From: Candidatus Eisenbergiella intestinipullorum
Lineage (GTDB): Bacteria; Bacillota; Clostridia; Lachnospirales; Lachnospiraceae
DNA length: 48,740 nt
Assembly (NCBI GenBank): GCA_019119815.1
Contig: DWWH01000077.1
Coordinates: forward strand, 1-48,740
Direction of reading: 5' to 3'
Below the pieces are notes generated by a model. It was not told the DNA's origin. It saw only the letters and a program-made list of their open reading frames with translations, and did no database searches. Shown piece by piece: positions 40,361 to 48,740 of the stretch. Each line of letters opens with the position of its first letter. The first letter of the stretch is position 1. Position numbers and translations under genes: made by a program.

Positions 40361-40660
40361 ATCCGTACGGCGCTGAACTACCCCGATATTTTTCTTTTCG
40401 TGGAACAGTACCACCTCTCTCCCCTCATTCAGGAGTCGGTACGGATCGAACCGGATTTTTCCTTCGGCGGATACCGGGTATCGGAGCTGATCCGCCAGGG
40501 AGTCCTGAGGGACATGAACCTTCTGGTCATTGACGCCATGCTTCTGGGGAGCATCAATCAGGTTCTCAGCATCCATTTTTCCCGTCATCTGACCCTGACC
40601 GATCAGATCATCGACGCCACACTGGATGCATGCTGGAGAGCCATCGCCGTCACAGCCTGA
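40351..40660 (+). pseudogene. C-terminal fragment of a TetR-family regulator
   Basis: Plus-strand frame from about 40351: FRQYIRTALNYPDIFLFVEQ, then YHLSPLIQES, later ELIRQGVLRDMNLLVIDAML and TLDACWRAIA. This is a typical TetR ligand-binding half. The N-terminal DNA-binding helix-turn-helix is absent. It meets the oppositely oriented amidohydrolase fragment within about 15 bp, which marks a rearrangement joint. A hairpin GGTCCGTC/GACGGACC at 40665-40690 follows. Confidence 0.7.
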
Positions 40661-40755
40661 ATCCGGTCCGTCTGCCTCCGCGGACGGACCGAAGCTGAAG
40701 GCGCGCCAATGCCGGACCGGCACTGCTCAAAAGGCGCTCAGAACAGGGAAAAAGC

Positions 40756-40785
40756 TTGACATTTCTTCCCCCGGAATGCTATTCT
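40756..40785 (+). promoter_or_regulatory. Promoter of riboswitch and oadB operon
   Basis: TTGACA (40756-40761), 18 nt, TATTCT (40780-40785). The transcript should start about 40792, at the base of the P1 stem. Confidence 0.7.
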
Positions 40786-40792
40786 GTTATCA

Positions 40793-40939
40793 GTTGAAAG
40801 GGAGTAGTATCATGTGCAATCAACATGCCCTGACCGGTTTACTGTGATCCATTCGGCAGCCTCATGGAGCCGGTCATGGTTGTACACTTTCCGGATGGAA
40901 GGAACGAGACTTTCGGCAGTATGCCGAAGGTCTTTTTTT
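40793..40939 (+). promoter_or_regulatory. yybP-ykoY-like (Mn2+) riboswitch with overlapping terminator
   Basis: P1 GTTGAAAG (40793-40800) pairs with CTTTCGGC (40910-40917). Loop L1 GGAGTAG follows P1 directly and AACGAGA precedes its 3' strand, matching the GGGGAGUAG and GCAAGACC hallmarks of this class. P2 is CATGT/ACATG, P3 TGACCGG/CCGGTCA with an inner TCCAT/ATGGA, P4 CTTTCC/GGAAGG. The terminator AGACTTTCGGC/GCCGAAGGTCT plus seven T (40907-40939) uses the P1 3' strand, so ligand binding should allow read-through. An 11-codon frame inside is incidental. 40940-41091 holds no other signal than the ribosome site. Confidence 0.7.
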
Positions 40940-41091
40940 GACTGTGCGGCGGCAGGCGGGGATGCGGCCGTCTGAAAAAATGCCTGCGCGTTCCGTTCTG
41001 TCAGCCGGTTTTATCCTGCCGTCCAGGGGGAGAGGTGTGAGGTACAGATTTACGCCCGGACAAATTTTACACAGGAAAGGAAAAGAGAAGT

Positions 41092-42249
41092 ATGGATTTC
41101 AGTTTCATCTATGAAGGATTACTATCCATCACACCCCAGCAGATCGTCATGTATCTGGTAGGCGCTCTGCTCATCTATCTGGCCATTAAGAAGGAATATG
41201 AGCCTTCTCTGCTTCTGCCGATGGGCTTCGGCGCCATCCTGGTCAACCTCCCTCTGTCGGGCGTCATCAACCAGACCATGACCGGCATCGGCGAAGTCAA
41301 CGGCGTTGTGGAATGGCTGTTCAACGTGGGAATCGAGGCGTCGGAGGCAATGCCGATCCTTCTGTTCATCGGTATCGGAGCGATGATCGATTTCGGCCCC
41401 CTGCTTTCCCAGCCGGTCATGTTCCTGTTCGGAGCCGCCGCTCAGTTCGGTATTTTCTTCGCGATCTGCGCTGCCGCCCTCATGGGCTTTGATCTGAAGG
41501 ATGCTGCCTCCATCGGTATCATCGGCGCGGCTGACGGCCCTACCTCCATTCTGGTTTCTCAGGTTCTGGGTTCCAATTATGTAGGTCCCATCGCGGTTGC
41601 CGCCTATTCCTATATGGCGCTGGTGCCCATCGTGCAGCCCTTTGCCATCAAGCTTGTCACCACGAAGAAGGAACGCAGAATCCGCATGGCTGCCAAGCCT
41701 GCCAGACCGGTTTCCAAGACGACCCGGATTCTGTTCCCCATCATCGTGACCTTCATCGTCGGACTGATCGCTCCATCCTCCGTTTCCCTGGTAGGCTTTC
41801 TGATGTTCGGTAACCTCCTGCGGGAATGCGGCGTTCTGGACAATCTTTCCGACACCGCTCAGACGAGCCTTGCGAACCTGATCACGCTGCTTCTGGGAAT
41901 CACCATTTCCTTCAGCATGCGCGCGGATGCGTTCGTCCGTCTCGACACCATCCTGATCATGGTAATCGGCCTTCTCGCTTTCGTATTCGATACCATCGGC
42001 GGCGTCCTGTTCGCCAAGATCATCAACCTGATCCTGAAGATCATGCACAAGCCTCAGCTCAATCCGATGATCGGAGCATCCGGCATTTCCGCCTTCCCCA
42101 TGTCAGCGCGTGTGGTACAGAAGCTCGCCCTGAAGGAGGATCCGGGAAATATCCTGATCATGCAGGCAACAGGTGTCAATGTGTCCGGCCAGATCGCTTC
42201 CGTTATTGCCGGCGGACTGGTAATCAGCCTGGTCACCTCTTATCTGTAA
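41092..42249 (+). CDS. OadB/GcdB-type decarboxylase beta subunit (385 aa)
   Basis: Membrane subunit of Na+-pumping decarboxylases, with about 10 hydrophobic helices. Conserved family segments are LLFIGIGAMIDFGPLLSQP, the re-entrant GIIGAADGPTSILVSQ with the essential Asp, GVLDNLSDTAQ, and MIGASGISAFPMSARVVQ. AAAGGAAAAGAG lies before the ATG. Only a one-helix protein follows; no alpha (carboxyltransferase) or biotin subunit is in the window. The gene is under the riboswitch at 40793-40939. It could supply a complex encoded elsewhere, or work alone as a cation transporter. Confidence 0.9.
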   Translation: MDFSFIYEGLLSITPQQIVMYLVGALLIYLAIKKEYEPSLLLPMGFGAILVNLPLSGVINQTMTGIGEVNGVVEWLFNVGIEASEAMPILLFIGIGAMIDFGPLLSQPVMFLFGAAAQFGIFFAICAAALMGFDLKDAASIGIIGAADGPTSILVSQVLGSNYVGPIAVAAYSYMALVPIVQPFAIKLVTTKKERRIRMAAKPARPVSKTTRILFPIIVTFIVGLIAPSSVSLVGFLMFGNLLRECGVLDNLSDTAQTSLANLITLLLGITISFSMRADAFVRLDTILIMVIGLLAFVFDTIGGVLFAKIINLILKIMHKPQLNPMIGASGISAFPMSARVVQKLALKEDPGNILIMQATGVNVSGQIASVIAGGLVISLVTSYL

Positions 42250-42306
42250 GCCGCCGGAAAAGCTTTGACGGAAAAGCCTTTATATGTATTTGAAAGGAGA
42301 AAAGCC

Positions 42307-42468
42307 ATGACACCAAATATGGATGTTTTTATGATTGCCCTTTCCATCATGCTTCAGGGAATGGTCGGCATCTTTGTGGTTATCATCATCATCAGTCTGA
42401 TCGTAGCCCTGATGGGCTGGATCGGCTCCAATACCGGAAAAAAGGACGATAAGAAAACAGGCGCCTGA
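42307..42468 (+). CDS. One-helix OadG-like small membrane protein (53 aa)
   Basis: The start at 42307 is chosen for AAAGGAG 8 nt upstream. One long hydrophobic helix (MVGIFVVIIIISLIVALMGW) with a short N-terminus and a basic/acidic tail KKDDKKTGA, like the gamma subunits that help assemble Na+-pumping decarboxylases. 57 bp after the beta subunit, same transcript. Confidence 0.65.
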   Translation: MTPNMDVFMIALSIMLQGMVGIFVVIIIISLIVALMGWIGSNTGKKDDKKTGA

Positions 42469-42494
42469 ACGTCTGTCCGATTGTCCGGTTGTAT

Positions 42495-42544
42495 AAAAAG
42501 GCCCGCCCGGAAAGGCTTCCTCTTTCCGGACGGGTCCTTTTTTT
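42495..42544 (+). terminator. Terminator of oadB operon (also usable by the GNAT gene)
   Basis: AAAAGG-CCCG-CCCGGAAAG pairs with CTTTCCGG-ACGGG-TCCTTTT over about 17 bp with bulges, followed by seven T. Confidence 0.85.
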
Positions 42545-42548
42545 GCCC

Positions 42549-43169
42549 TTATCTGTCTTTTTCCTGCTCCGGCCCTGCGGGTCCGTTTTCCCTTTCCGGC
42601 CGGATCCATTCATAAGCGATCCGGGGGCTTCCGTCCGCCACATGGATGATCCCGCAGCGGACAAAGCCGTTTTTTTCGATCAGATGGCGCATGATGCCAT
42701 TGTTTTCATGGGTATCGATCCGGATATGGCCGATCTGTTTCCGGCACCAGGACAGGCATTCTTCAAATATGCCGCGCTCCGTTTCTTCCCCTGCCAGTCG
42801 GTGGATGGTCCCGTAGGGCGCATCCGAAAGCCAGCCGCCTCCCTCCACCTTTTCATAAGTGGGGTCCGCTCCGATGGGAAAGGCAAAGACGCCGCAGACC
42901 TTTCCTTCCCGTTCGCAGATGAACAGTCTCTTCCGCCGCATATCCTCCTCCAGCACCCATACAGCCGGAGAAGAGTTTCCCCACTGGGTCGGATTCCCAT
43001 GCGCCGCCATAAAGTCGCGCGCCTTCGCGTAAAGCGCCAGAAGCTCCGGAAGGTCATCCATGGCCGCGGGGCGGATCACGCCGCATTTCCGGCGTTCCCC
43101 GTCCCGCTCCGGCATACCGGGCTTCTCCCGTGCGTTCCGCCCGCACGCGCTGTCCATCCTCACGCTCAC
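42549..43169 (-). CDS. GNAT-family N-acetyltransferase (206 aa)
   Basis: Core GNAT elements run from [20 protein letters not shown] through [14 protein letters not shown] and the CoA-binding region [20 protein letters not shown] to [18 protein letters not shown]. The CoA loop is in the divergent form (no QxxGxG). The GTG start at 43169 overlaps the clpB stop (GTGA), so it is translated behind clpB. The substrate is unknown. Confidence 0.85.
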   Translation of the reverse strand: MSVRMDSACGRNAREKPGMPERDGERRKCGVIRPAAMDDLPELLALYAKARDFMAAHGNPTQWGNSSPAVWVLEEDMRRKRLFICEREGKVCGVFAFPIGADPTYEKVEGGGWLSDAPYGTIHRLAGEETERGIFEECLSWCRKQIGHIRIDTHENNGIMRHLIEKNGFVRCGIIHVADGSPRIAYEWIRPERENGPAGPEQEKDR

Positions 43170-45751
43170 TGCTTCTTTTCAGCAGTCAGACTGCCGTCCT
43201 TCACATCGATCAGAATCGTATCGCCTTCGTCCACCGCGTCCTGCAGAATCAGTCTTGCGGCCAGGGTCTCCACATGCTTCTGGATATACCGCTTCAGCGG
43301 CCTTGCTCCATATGCCGGATCATAGGCGTTGTCCACCACGAACTGCTTCGCCTCCGGCGTCAGCTCCAGATGCAGGTCTCTGTCGGAAAGCCGTCTGTTC
43401 AGGTCGTCAATGATGAGCTGGATAATGCCTCCGATGTTTTCCTTTGTCAGCGGATGGAACATGATGATCTCATCCAGCCGGTTCAGAAATTCCGGACGGA
43501 AGCGGCTTCTCAGCTCCGTCATCACCGCATTTTCCGCATCCTCCGAAATGGTTCCGTCGCTTTCGATGCCGTCCAGCAGGTAGTTCGCTCCGATGTTGGA
43601 GGTCATGATCAGGATCGTATTCTTAAAGTCCACTGTTCTGCCCTGGGAATCGGTGATCCGCCCGTCGTCCAGCACCTGCAGAAGCACGTTGAACACGTCC
43701 GGATGGGCCTTTTCAATCTCATCAAACAGTACCACGGAGTAGGGCTTCCTTCTCACCGCCTCGGTAAGCTGTCCGCCTTCCTCATAACCCACATATCCGG
43801 GCGGCGCTCCGATCAGCCTGGAAACGGAGTATTTCTCCATATATTCACTCATATCGATACGGACCATGTTCTTTTCATCATCGAACAGAGACGCCGCCAG
43901 CGCCTTTGCCAGCTCCGTCTTGCCCACGCCCGTAGGCCCCAGGAACATGAAGGAACCGATGGGTCTGGTGGGATCCTTGATGCCGGCCTTTGACCGGATG
44001 ATGGCCTCCGTCACCTTTTCCACGCCCTCGTCCTGGCCGATCACCCTTCTATGGAGCTCCTCGTCCAGATGCAGGGTCTTGCTGCGCTCGCTCTCGGTCA
44101 GCTTTGCCACCGGGATTCCGGTCCAGCGGGAGATGATCCTCGCGATCTCATCCTCGCTGACACTCTCATGAACCAGAGAAAGATCCTCGTTTTTCACCTT
44201 CTCTTCTTCTGCTTCCAGCTGCTTCTTCAGGTTCGGAAGCTTGCCGTAGCTCAGCTCGGCAGCCTTTTCCAGATTGCCTTCCCGCTGGGCGATCTCGATC
44301 TGGCTGTTCACCGCGTCGATCTCTTCCCGGAGTCTGGAAAGCTTATCCACGCTGGCCTTTTCGTTGTCCCACTGGGCCTTGCGGTTCTGGAACTTCTCCT
44401 TCAGCTCCGCCAGTTCCTTCTGCAGGTCGGCAAGCCTTTCCTGGCTCAGACGGTCCTCTTCCTTCTTCAGCGCCGCTTCCTCGATTTCCAGCTGCATGAT
44501 CTTTCTCTGCAGCTCGTCCAGCTCTGTGGGCATGGAATCCATCTCGGTCTTGATCAGGGCGCAGGCCTCGTCCACCAGGTCAATGGCCTTATCCGGCAGG
44601 AACCGGTCGGAAATATAACGGTTGGAAAGCACGGCCGCGCTCACCAGCGCGTTGTCCATGATTTTCACGCCGTGATAAACCTCATAGCGCTCCTTTAAGC
44701 CCCGCAGGATGGAAATGGTATCCTCCACCGTGGGTTCATCCACCTGTACCGGCTGGAACCGCCGTTCCAGAGCCGCGTCCTTTTCAATGTACTGCCGGTA
44801 TTCATCCAGCGTGGTGGCGCCGATGCAGTGCAGCTCGCCTCTTGCCAGCATGGGCTTCAGCATGTTTCCGGCATCCATGCTGCCCTCGGTCTTGCCCGCG
44901 CCCACGATGGTGTGCAGCTCGTCGATGAACAGGATGATCTGTCCGTCGCTGTTCTTCACATCCTCCAGCACCGCCTTCAGACGCTCTTCAAACTCGCCCC
45001 GGTATTTGGCGCCCGCCACCAGCGCGCCCATATCCAGAGAAAAAATCTTCTTATCCTTCAGGCCCTGGGGCACGTCGCCCCGCACGATCCTCTGCGCCAG
45101 GCCTTCCACCACGGCGGTCTTGCCCACGCCGGGCTCGCCGATCAGAACCGGGTTGTTCTTCGTCTTTCTGGACAGAATGCGGATCACGTTCCGAATCTCC
45201 GCGTCCCTGCCGATCACCGGATCCAGCTTCTGGTTTCTCGCCTTCTCCACCAGATCCTCGCCGTACTTCTCCAGCGTATCATAGGTAGCCTCCGGATTGT
45301 CACTGGTCACCCGCTGGTTTCCCCGCACGGTGGAAAGCGCCTGCAGGAACCGCTCTCTGGTGATGCCGTATTCGTTCCAGATGGCCTTGATCTCCTTATT
45401 GGGATGGCGGATCATGGAAAGGAACAGATGCTCCACGGAAACATACTCGTCTCCCATCTGTTTTGCCTCGTCCTCCGCCGAGGTCAGGACCACGTTCAGG
45501 TCCTTGCCCACATATACCTGGCCGCCCTGCACCTTCACGCGCTTCGCGACCGCTTCCTCTGCCCTGTTTACAAAATGCTCCTTCTGAATTCCCATTTTCT
45601 CAATCAGCTTTAAGATCAGGCTGTCTTCTATGGTAAGGAGGCCGTAGAGCAGATGTTCTTCTTCAATCTCCTGGTTGCCGTATTCATAGGCCAGCTTCTG
45701 GCACCGTTCCACGGCTTCCATGGATTTCTGTGTGAATTTGGAAATGTTCAT
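43166..45751 (-). CDS. clpB: ATP-dependent disaggregase ClpB (861 aa)
   Basis: N-domain repeats ([35 protein letters not shown]), first AAA+ domain with Walker [11 protein letters not shown] and Walker [13 protein letters not shown], then the long middle coiled-coil (about 400-530) that separates ClpB from ClpC/ClpA, and a second AAA+ domain with Walker [11 protein letters not shown] and [15 protein letters not shown]. Full length. The ATG at 45751 has AGGAGGG upstream. It resolves stress aggregates together with DnaK. No CIRCE or clear CtsR box is seen near its promoter. Confidence 0.97.
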   Translation of the reverse strand: MNISKFTQKSMEAVERCQKLAYEYGNQEIEEEHLLYGLLTIEDSLILKLIEKMGIQKEHFVNRAEEAVAKRVKVQGGQVYVGKDLNVVLTSAEDEAKQMGDEYVSVEHLFLSMIRHPNKEIKAIWNEYGITRERFLQALSTVRGNQRVTSDNPEATYDTLEKYGEDLVEKARNQKLDPVIGRDAEIRNVIRILSRKTKNNPVLIGEPGVGKTAVVEGLAQRIVRGDVPQGLKDKKIFSLDMGALVAGAKYRGEFEERLKAVLEDVKNSDGQIILFIDELHTIVGAGKTEGSMDAGNMLKPMLARGELHCIGATTLDEYRQYIEKDAALERRFQPVQVDEPTVEDTISILRGLKERYEVYHGVKIMDNALVSAAVLSNRYISDRFLPDKAIDLVDEACALIKTEMDSMPTELDELQRKIMQLEIEEAALKKEEDRLSQERLADLQKELAELKEKFQNRKAQWDNEKASVDKLSRLREEIDAVNSQIEIAQREGNLEKAAELSYGKLPNLKKQLEAEEEKVKNEDLSLVHESVSEDEIARIISRWTGIPVAKLTESERSKTLHLDEELHRRVIGQDEGVEKVTEAIIRSKAGIKDPTRPIGSFMFLGPTGVGKTELAKALAASLFDDEKNMVRIDMSEYMEKYSVSRLIGAPPGYVGYEEGGQLTEAVRRKPYSVVLFDEIEKAHPDVFNVLLQVLDDGRITDSQGRTVDFKNTILIMTSNIGANYLLDGIESDGTISEDAENAVMTELRSRFRPEFLNRLDEIIMFHPLTKENIGGIIQLIIDDLNRRLSDRDLHLELTPEAKQFVVDNAYDPAYGARPLKRYIQKHVETLAARLILQDAVDEGDTILIDVKDGSLTAEKKQ

Positions 45752-45813
45752 ACACAATCCCTCCTGTATCTTCCTATTTATAAAGCAGATATTGTTTTAT
45801 CTGTTCTATTAGA

Positions 45814-45842
45814 ACTATAACAGAAACCATTTCCTTTGTCAA
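45814..45842 (-). promoter_or_regulatory. clpB promoter
   Basis: Minus strand TTGACA (45842-45837), 17 nt, TATAGT (45819-45814). Confidence 0.75.
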
Positions 45843-45885
45843 TACCCCAGGTCAGAAAAAGCCAGAAAAAAAAGAAGTCTTTATA

Positions 45886-45914
45886 TTGTACGTCCGCTTT
45901 TTTCGATGTAAAAT
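45886..45914 (+). promoter_or_regulatory. Promoter of MATE gene
   Basis: TTGTAC (45886-45891), 17 nt, TAAAAT (45909-45914). A hairpin ATCAGGA/TCCTGAT follows at about 45934-45953 in the leader. Confidence 0.5.
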
Positions 45915-46010
45915 TTGTGTAAACTTTTCTGTATCAGGATATTTCTCCTGATCCGTCACTCATTGTCCAGGGCTTTATGAGCCAGTTACAAAAGGGGGAT
46001 TCTTCTCATC

Positions 46011-47378
46011 ATGAAAGCAAAATCCTATGAAATCGACATGTGCAACGGCCCGCTGACCGGAAAGCTGCTCCGGTTTGCCGTCCCGCTCATGTTCTCCGGC
46101 ATCCTGCAGCTTCTTTTCAACGCCGCGGATATCATCGTGGCAGGGCGCTTTGCCGGACATCAGGCGCTGGCGGCGGTGGGCAGCACCAGCTCCCTGATTA
46201 ACCTGCTGGTCAACGTTTTCATCGGCCTTTCCGTGGGCACCAACGTGCTCTGCGCCAACTACATCGGCGCGAAGCAGGAAAAGGCCGTCAGCGAAACGGT
46301 ACACACCTCCGTGCTGTTAAGCCTGGTGTGCGGCGTCATTCTGATTTTCATCGGCGTTCTTCTGGCAAAGCCGCTTCTGACCCTCATGGGCACGCCGGAC
46401 GACGTGCTGAATCAGGCGACTCTGTACATGCGCATCTATTTCGTCGGCATGCCCGCCACCATGCTTTACAACTTCGGCGCGGCCATCCTGCGGGCCGTGG
46501 GAGATACCAAACGGCCTCTGTACTTCCTGTTCGCTTCCGGCGTGGTGAACGTGATCCTCAACCTGGTTTTCGTCATCGTTTTCCATCTGGGCGTGGCGGG
46601 CGTGGCCATCGCCACTGTGATTTCCCAGTGCATTTCCGCCCTTCTGGTCCTGCGTTGCCTGATCCATGAGGAGGGCATGTACCGCCTGCACCTGAACAAA
46701 CTGAAAATCCATAAAAACCGCCTGATCCTGATGATCCGCATCGGCCTTCCCGCCGGCATGCAGGGCGCGATTTTCTCCATCTCCAACGTGCTGATCCAGT
46801 CCTCGGTCAATTCCTTCGGTTCCGTCGCCATGGCGGGAAATACCGCGGCCAGCAATATCGAGGGCTTCATCTACACGGCCATGAACGCCTTCCACCAGAC
46901 CTCCATCAGCTTCACCAGCCAGAACTACGGGGCTGGAAAAAAGAAACGGATCACCCGCATCCTGATTCAGTGTGAGATTCTGGTCTTTCTTGTGGGCTGT
47001 CTGTTCGGCAACCTGGCCTATCTGTTCGGCGACAAACTGCTCCTGATCTATTCCACGGATGCGGACGTGATTCAGTACGGCTTAATCCGGATGGGCGTCA
47101 TCTGTACCACCTATTTTCTCTGCGGCATGATGGACGTTCTGGTGGGAAGCCTGCGGGGATTAAATTACGCCATCCTCCCCATGCTGGTTTCCATCGCCGG
47201 AGCCTGCGGCCTGCGGATCCTGTGGATCTTCACCGTATTCCAGTGGGACCGCACCCTGTTCGTCCTCTATCTGTCCTACCCGGTGTCCTGGGCGATCACG
47301 GCCGCCTGCCACCTGATCTGTTACATCGTCGTCAAACGCCATCTGGATAAAAAGGAGAGTTATGGCCTGGGAATTTAA
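46011..47378 (+). CDS. MATE-family multidrug/Na+ antiporter (455 aa)
   Basis: Twelve hydrophobic helices in two MatE halves. Recognisable segments are LLRFAVPLMFSGILQLLFNA, ADIIVAGRFAGHQALAAVGS, and in the second half LILMIRIGLPAGMQGAIFSI and MAGNTAASNIEGFIYTAMNA. Family members export cationic drugs or metabolites using H+ or Na+. AAAGGGGG precedes the ATG. Its 3' end overlaps the PAP2 gene by 17 nt. Confidence 0.92.
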   Translation: MKAKSYEIDMCNGPLTGKLLRFAVPLMFSGILQLLFNAADIIVAGRFAGHQALAAVGSTSSLINLLVNVFIGLSVGTNVLCANYIGAKQEKAVSETVHTSVLLSLVCGVILIFIGVLLAKPLLTLMGTPDDVLNQATLYMRIYFVGMPATMLYNFGAAILRAVGDTKRPLYFLFASGVVNVILNLVFVIVFHLGVAGVAIATVISQCISALLVLRCLIHEEGMYRLHLNKLKIHKNRLILMIRIGLPAGMQGAIFSISNVLIQSSVNSFGSVAMAGNTAASNIEGFIYTAMNAFHQTSISFTSQNYGAGKKKRITRILIQCEILVFLVGCLFGNLAYLFGDKLLLIYSTDADVIQYGLIRMGVICTTYFLCGMMDVLVGSLRGLNYAILPMLVSIAGACGLRILWIFTVFQWDRTLFVLYLSYPVSWAITAACHLICYIVVKRHLDKKESYGLGI

Positions 47379-47889
47379 TCTTCTGGATCAGATTCAGCAA
47401 TCCATCGCAAACGATTTTCTGGACGCGCTCATCCCCCGCATCTCCTCTCTGGGAGACGCGGGGCTGATCTGGATCGCGCTGTCCATTCTGCTTCTTCTTT
47501 TTCCGAAAACGCGGAAGGCGGGGCTTGCTTCCGGCATCGCCCTGCTCTTCATGCTGATCACCGGAAATATGATCTTAAAACCGCTGGTGGCAAGGCTGCG
47601 TCCCTTCACCGTCAATACCGCGGTGGAGCTTCTCATTCCCCCGCCCACGGACTTTTCCTTTCCCTCCGGACATACCTATGCCTCCTTCGCATCCGCCTCT
47701 GCCATTTTCAGAAACAACCGGAAAATCGGCGTCTGCGCCCTCATTCTGGCCTCTCTGATCGCCTTTTCCCGGCTGTATCTGTACGTCCATTATCCCACGG
47801 ACGTTCTCTTCGGCCTTCTTTTCGGCCTTCTGGCCGGCTGGATCGGCAACCGGATTTCCGGCATTCTGCTCCGCTCCGGCCGGTCCTGA
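47362..47889 (+). CDS. PAP2-family membrane phosphatase (175 aa)
   Basis: Three-part phosphatase signature: KPLVARLRPF, FPSGHTYASF and SRLYLYVHYPTDVLFG, carrying the catalytic His pair, among about five membrane helices. Such proteins dephosphorylate undecaprenyl diphosphate or other lipid phosphates. AAGGAGAG precedes the ATG inside the MATE gene, and the genes are coupled. The substrate is not certain. Confidence 0.9.
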   Translation: MAWEFNLLDQIQQSIANDFLDALIPRISSLGDAGLIWIALSILLLLFPKTRKAGLASGIALLFMLITGNMILKPLVARLRPFTVNTAVELLIPPPTDFSFPSGHTYASFASASAIFRNNRKIGVCALILASLIAFSRLYLYVHYPTDVLFGLLFGLLAGWIGNRISGILLRSGRS

Positions 47890-47904
47890 AGCCCGGCTGA
47901 TCTT

Positions 47905-48570
47905 CTAACCGATCTTGTAGATGTTCATCCCCACATCGCTGTACAGAAAGGTTCCGCCCTGTCCGATTACCGTCAGGGTGGACGGGGCTTTGGTTACCGA
48001 TATGGTGGTGCCGAACGCAATATTCGCATTTTCTCCGGACGTATGGAAGGTATGCTGGGCCGCGGCGCCGGGAACCGGGGTCCCGTCCTGGTCGATGGAA
48101 AAGAGGATGTTCAGCGGGAAGTTCGCTCCGGATACCGGAGCGACGGTTCCGTGAAAATCCGCCGCATAGAACCCCGGCTCGTTCAGCGTAAAGCCGCTGT
48201 CTCTCTCCGCATGCGCGACCGCCGTTCCCTGTGACTGGCCGTTCAGATCAAAGATCAGCGCGGCCCCGGAGGTTCCCGGCGAAGCCGGCACCGAGTAGGC
48301 CGAAAGAAATTCCGCGGCCGGAGCCGCGCCTGTGGCTCCCGTGCTTCCTGTCGGGCCTGTTGGGCCCGTTGGACCCGTCGGACCGGGGGCTCCTGTTGGC
48401 CCCGTCGCTCCTGTGTTTCCCGTCGGACCCGTCGGGCCGGGCTCTCCTGCTGGACCTGTCGCTCCCGGGCTTCCCGTCGGGCCCGTTGGGCCAGGCGCTC
48501 CTGCTGGCCCCGTCGCTCCTGTACTTCCTGCCGGGCCGGTCGGGCCAGGGGCTCCTGTCGGCCCCGTCAC
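47905..48570 (-). CDS. Collagen-like Gly-X-Y protein with C-terminal globular domain, 5' end uncertain
   Basis: The first about 80 residues are Gly-X-Y triplets, mostly GPTGPTG and GATGPAG. The last about 140 residues form a beta-rich domain ([53 protein letters not shown]) like the TNF-like ends of BclA-type exosporium or surface filaments. The Gly-X-Y frame continues upstream to 48616 but meets TAA just beyond, with no ATG; a GTG at 48570 is the only in-frame start. The 5' end is therefore missing or frameshifted within the repeats. Confidence 0.75.
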   Translation of the reverse strand: MTGPTGAPGPTGPAGSTGATGPAGAPGPTGPTGSPGATGPAGEPGPTGPTGNTGATGPTGAPGPTGPTGPTGPTGSTGATGAAPAAEFLSAYSVPASPGTSGAALIFDLNGQSQGTAVAHAERDSGFTLNEPGFYAADFHGTVAPVSGANFPLNILFSIDQDGTPVPGAAAQHTFHTSGENANIAFGTTISVTKAPSTLTVIGQGGTFLYSDVGMNIYKIG

Positions 48571-48669
48571 TCCTGTGTTTCCCGTCGGACCCGTTGGACC
48601 TGTCGGGCCGGTAGAGCCGTTTATTTATGCACAACATTAGATTTTCCTTTGTGTTGAATAGGCAAGCCG

Positions 48670-48740
48670 TTAGATTGCCTTGTTCTCAATCACTCGGATA
48701 ACGTTGTGGTTATTCTCGATGTAATCAATAATTCGCTGGT
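48670..48740 (-). CDS. C-terminal end of an unidentified protein, runs off the window
   Basis: Minus-strand frame open from the right edge to TAA at 48672-48670. Its last residues RIIDYIENNHNVIRVIENKA have the charged, helical character of a real protein end. Too short to assign a family. The 50 bp between it and the collagen-like repeats contain AAAGGAAAA and an ATG at 48637 that opens in the wrong frame for the collagen-like protein. Confidence 0.4.
   Translation of the reverse strand, partial: QRIIDYIENNHNVIRVIENKAI

Noticed and set aside
40812..40847. 11-codon frame as an attenuation leader peptide before oadB
   Set aside because: It lies inside the predicted riboswitch stems, and its codons show no regulatory amino acid run.
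45752..46010. CIRCE or CtsR operator upstream of clpB
   Set aside because: No TTAGCACTC-N9-GAGTGCTAA and no proper GGTCAAA tandem heptads found. Only a loose TGACC...TTGACA similarity, which is the -35 box.
48332..48640. Plus-strand frame rich in Pro-Val-Gly-Pro opposite the collagen-like gene
   Set aside because: Complement of Gly-X-Y repeats; the minus-strand reading continues into a globular domain and this one does not.

Overview
The window looks like chromosome of a GC-moderate gut Clostridia, most likely Lachnospiraceae. The reasons are the trimeric NuoE/NuoF/HydA-type [FeFe] hydrogenase, the GltB/GltD pair, DUF4250, DUF3849 and CD1845-type mobile-element genes, ECF sigma factors with C-terminal sensor parts, GGAGG Shine-Dalgarno sites and TTGACA/TATAAT promoters. 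This is inference from gene content; no species is named.

Layout. 1-2.3 kb: decayed remnant of an integrative or mobilisable element (AbiEi antitoxin cut by the window edge, frameshifted CD1845-like and DUF3849-like genes, an internally deleted MobC). 2.4-6.8 kb: SGNH hydrolase, tRNA-Pro(AGG), an AT-rich secreted-protein gene, an ECF sigma/anti-sigma-like pair and an XRE regulator. 6.9-17.8 kb, all minus strand: threonine aldolase, PepD, YczE-type membrane protein with its MarR regulator, then gltD and gltB. The gltB promoter starts directly into an intrinsic terminator. 17.9-19.0 kb: debris (mutM tail, Phd-type antitoxin with a truncated toxin). 19.1-23.7 kb: hydrogenase operon preceded by two tandem 87-bp hairpin units. 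23.8-28.1 kb: oxidoreductase, Nudix hydrolase, secreted Ig-like protein, polysaccharide deacetylase and 2-hydroxyacid dehydrogenase. 28.2-35.9 kb: the most unusual block. It holds an ECF sigma factor fused through a membrane segment to an external WG-repeat domain, two small partner genes, and an adjacent operon with two paralogous secreted proteins, a lipoprotein and an unknown cytoplasmic protein. Both operons begin with the same bipartite promoter, GCAAC-N15-TCGCTCTCT, which suggests one self-regulated surface-stress or envelope regulon.

36-40.8 kb: XRE regulator, secreted repeat protein, corrinoid-activation (ASKHA) protein with a degraded second copy of its 5' end, DUF4250, and a rearrangement scar joining two truncated genes. 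40.8-42.5 kb: a yybP-ykoY-like (Mn2+) riboswitch with overlapping terminator, followed by an OadB-type decarboxylase beta subunit and a one-helix partner, with no alpha subunit nearby. 42.5-48.7 kb: GNAT acetyltransferase, ClpB, MATE exporter, PAP2 phosphatase, a collagen-like protein lacking a clear 5' end, and the tail of one more gene.

A second theme is a family of hairpin-rich intergenic elements placed between duplicated or displaced Shine-Dalgarno/start sites (upstream of gltB, gltD, the yczE-type gene, the hydrogenase operon, the sigma-factor operon and one secreted-protein gene). Stem sequences differ between copies while the hairpin layout is kept.
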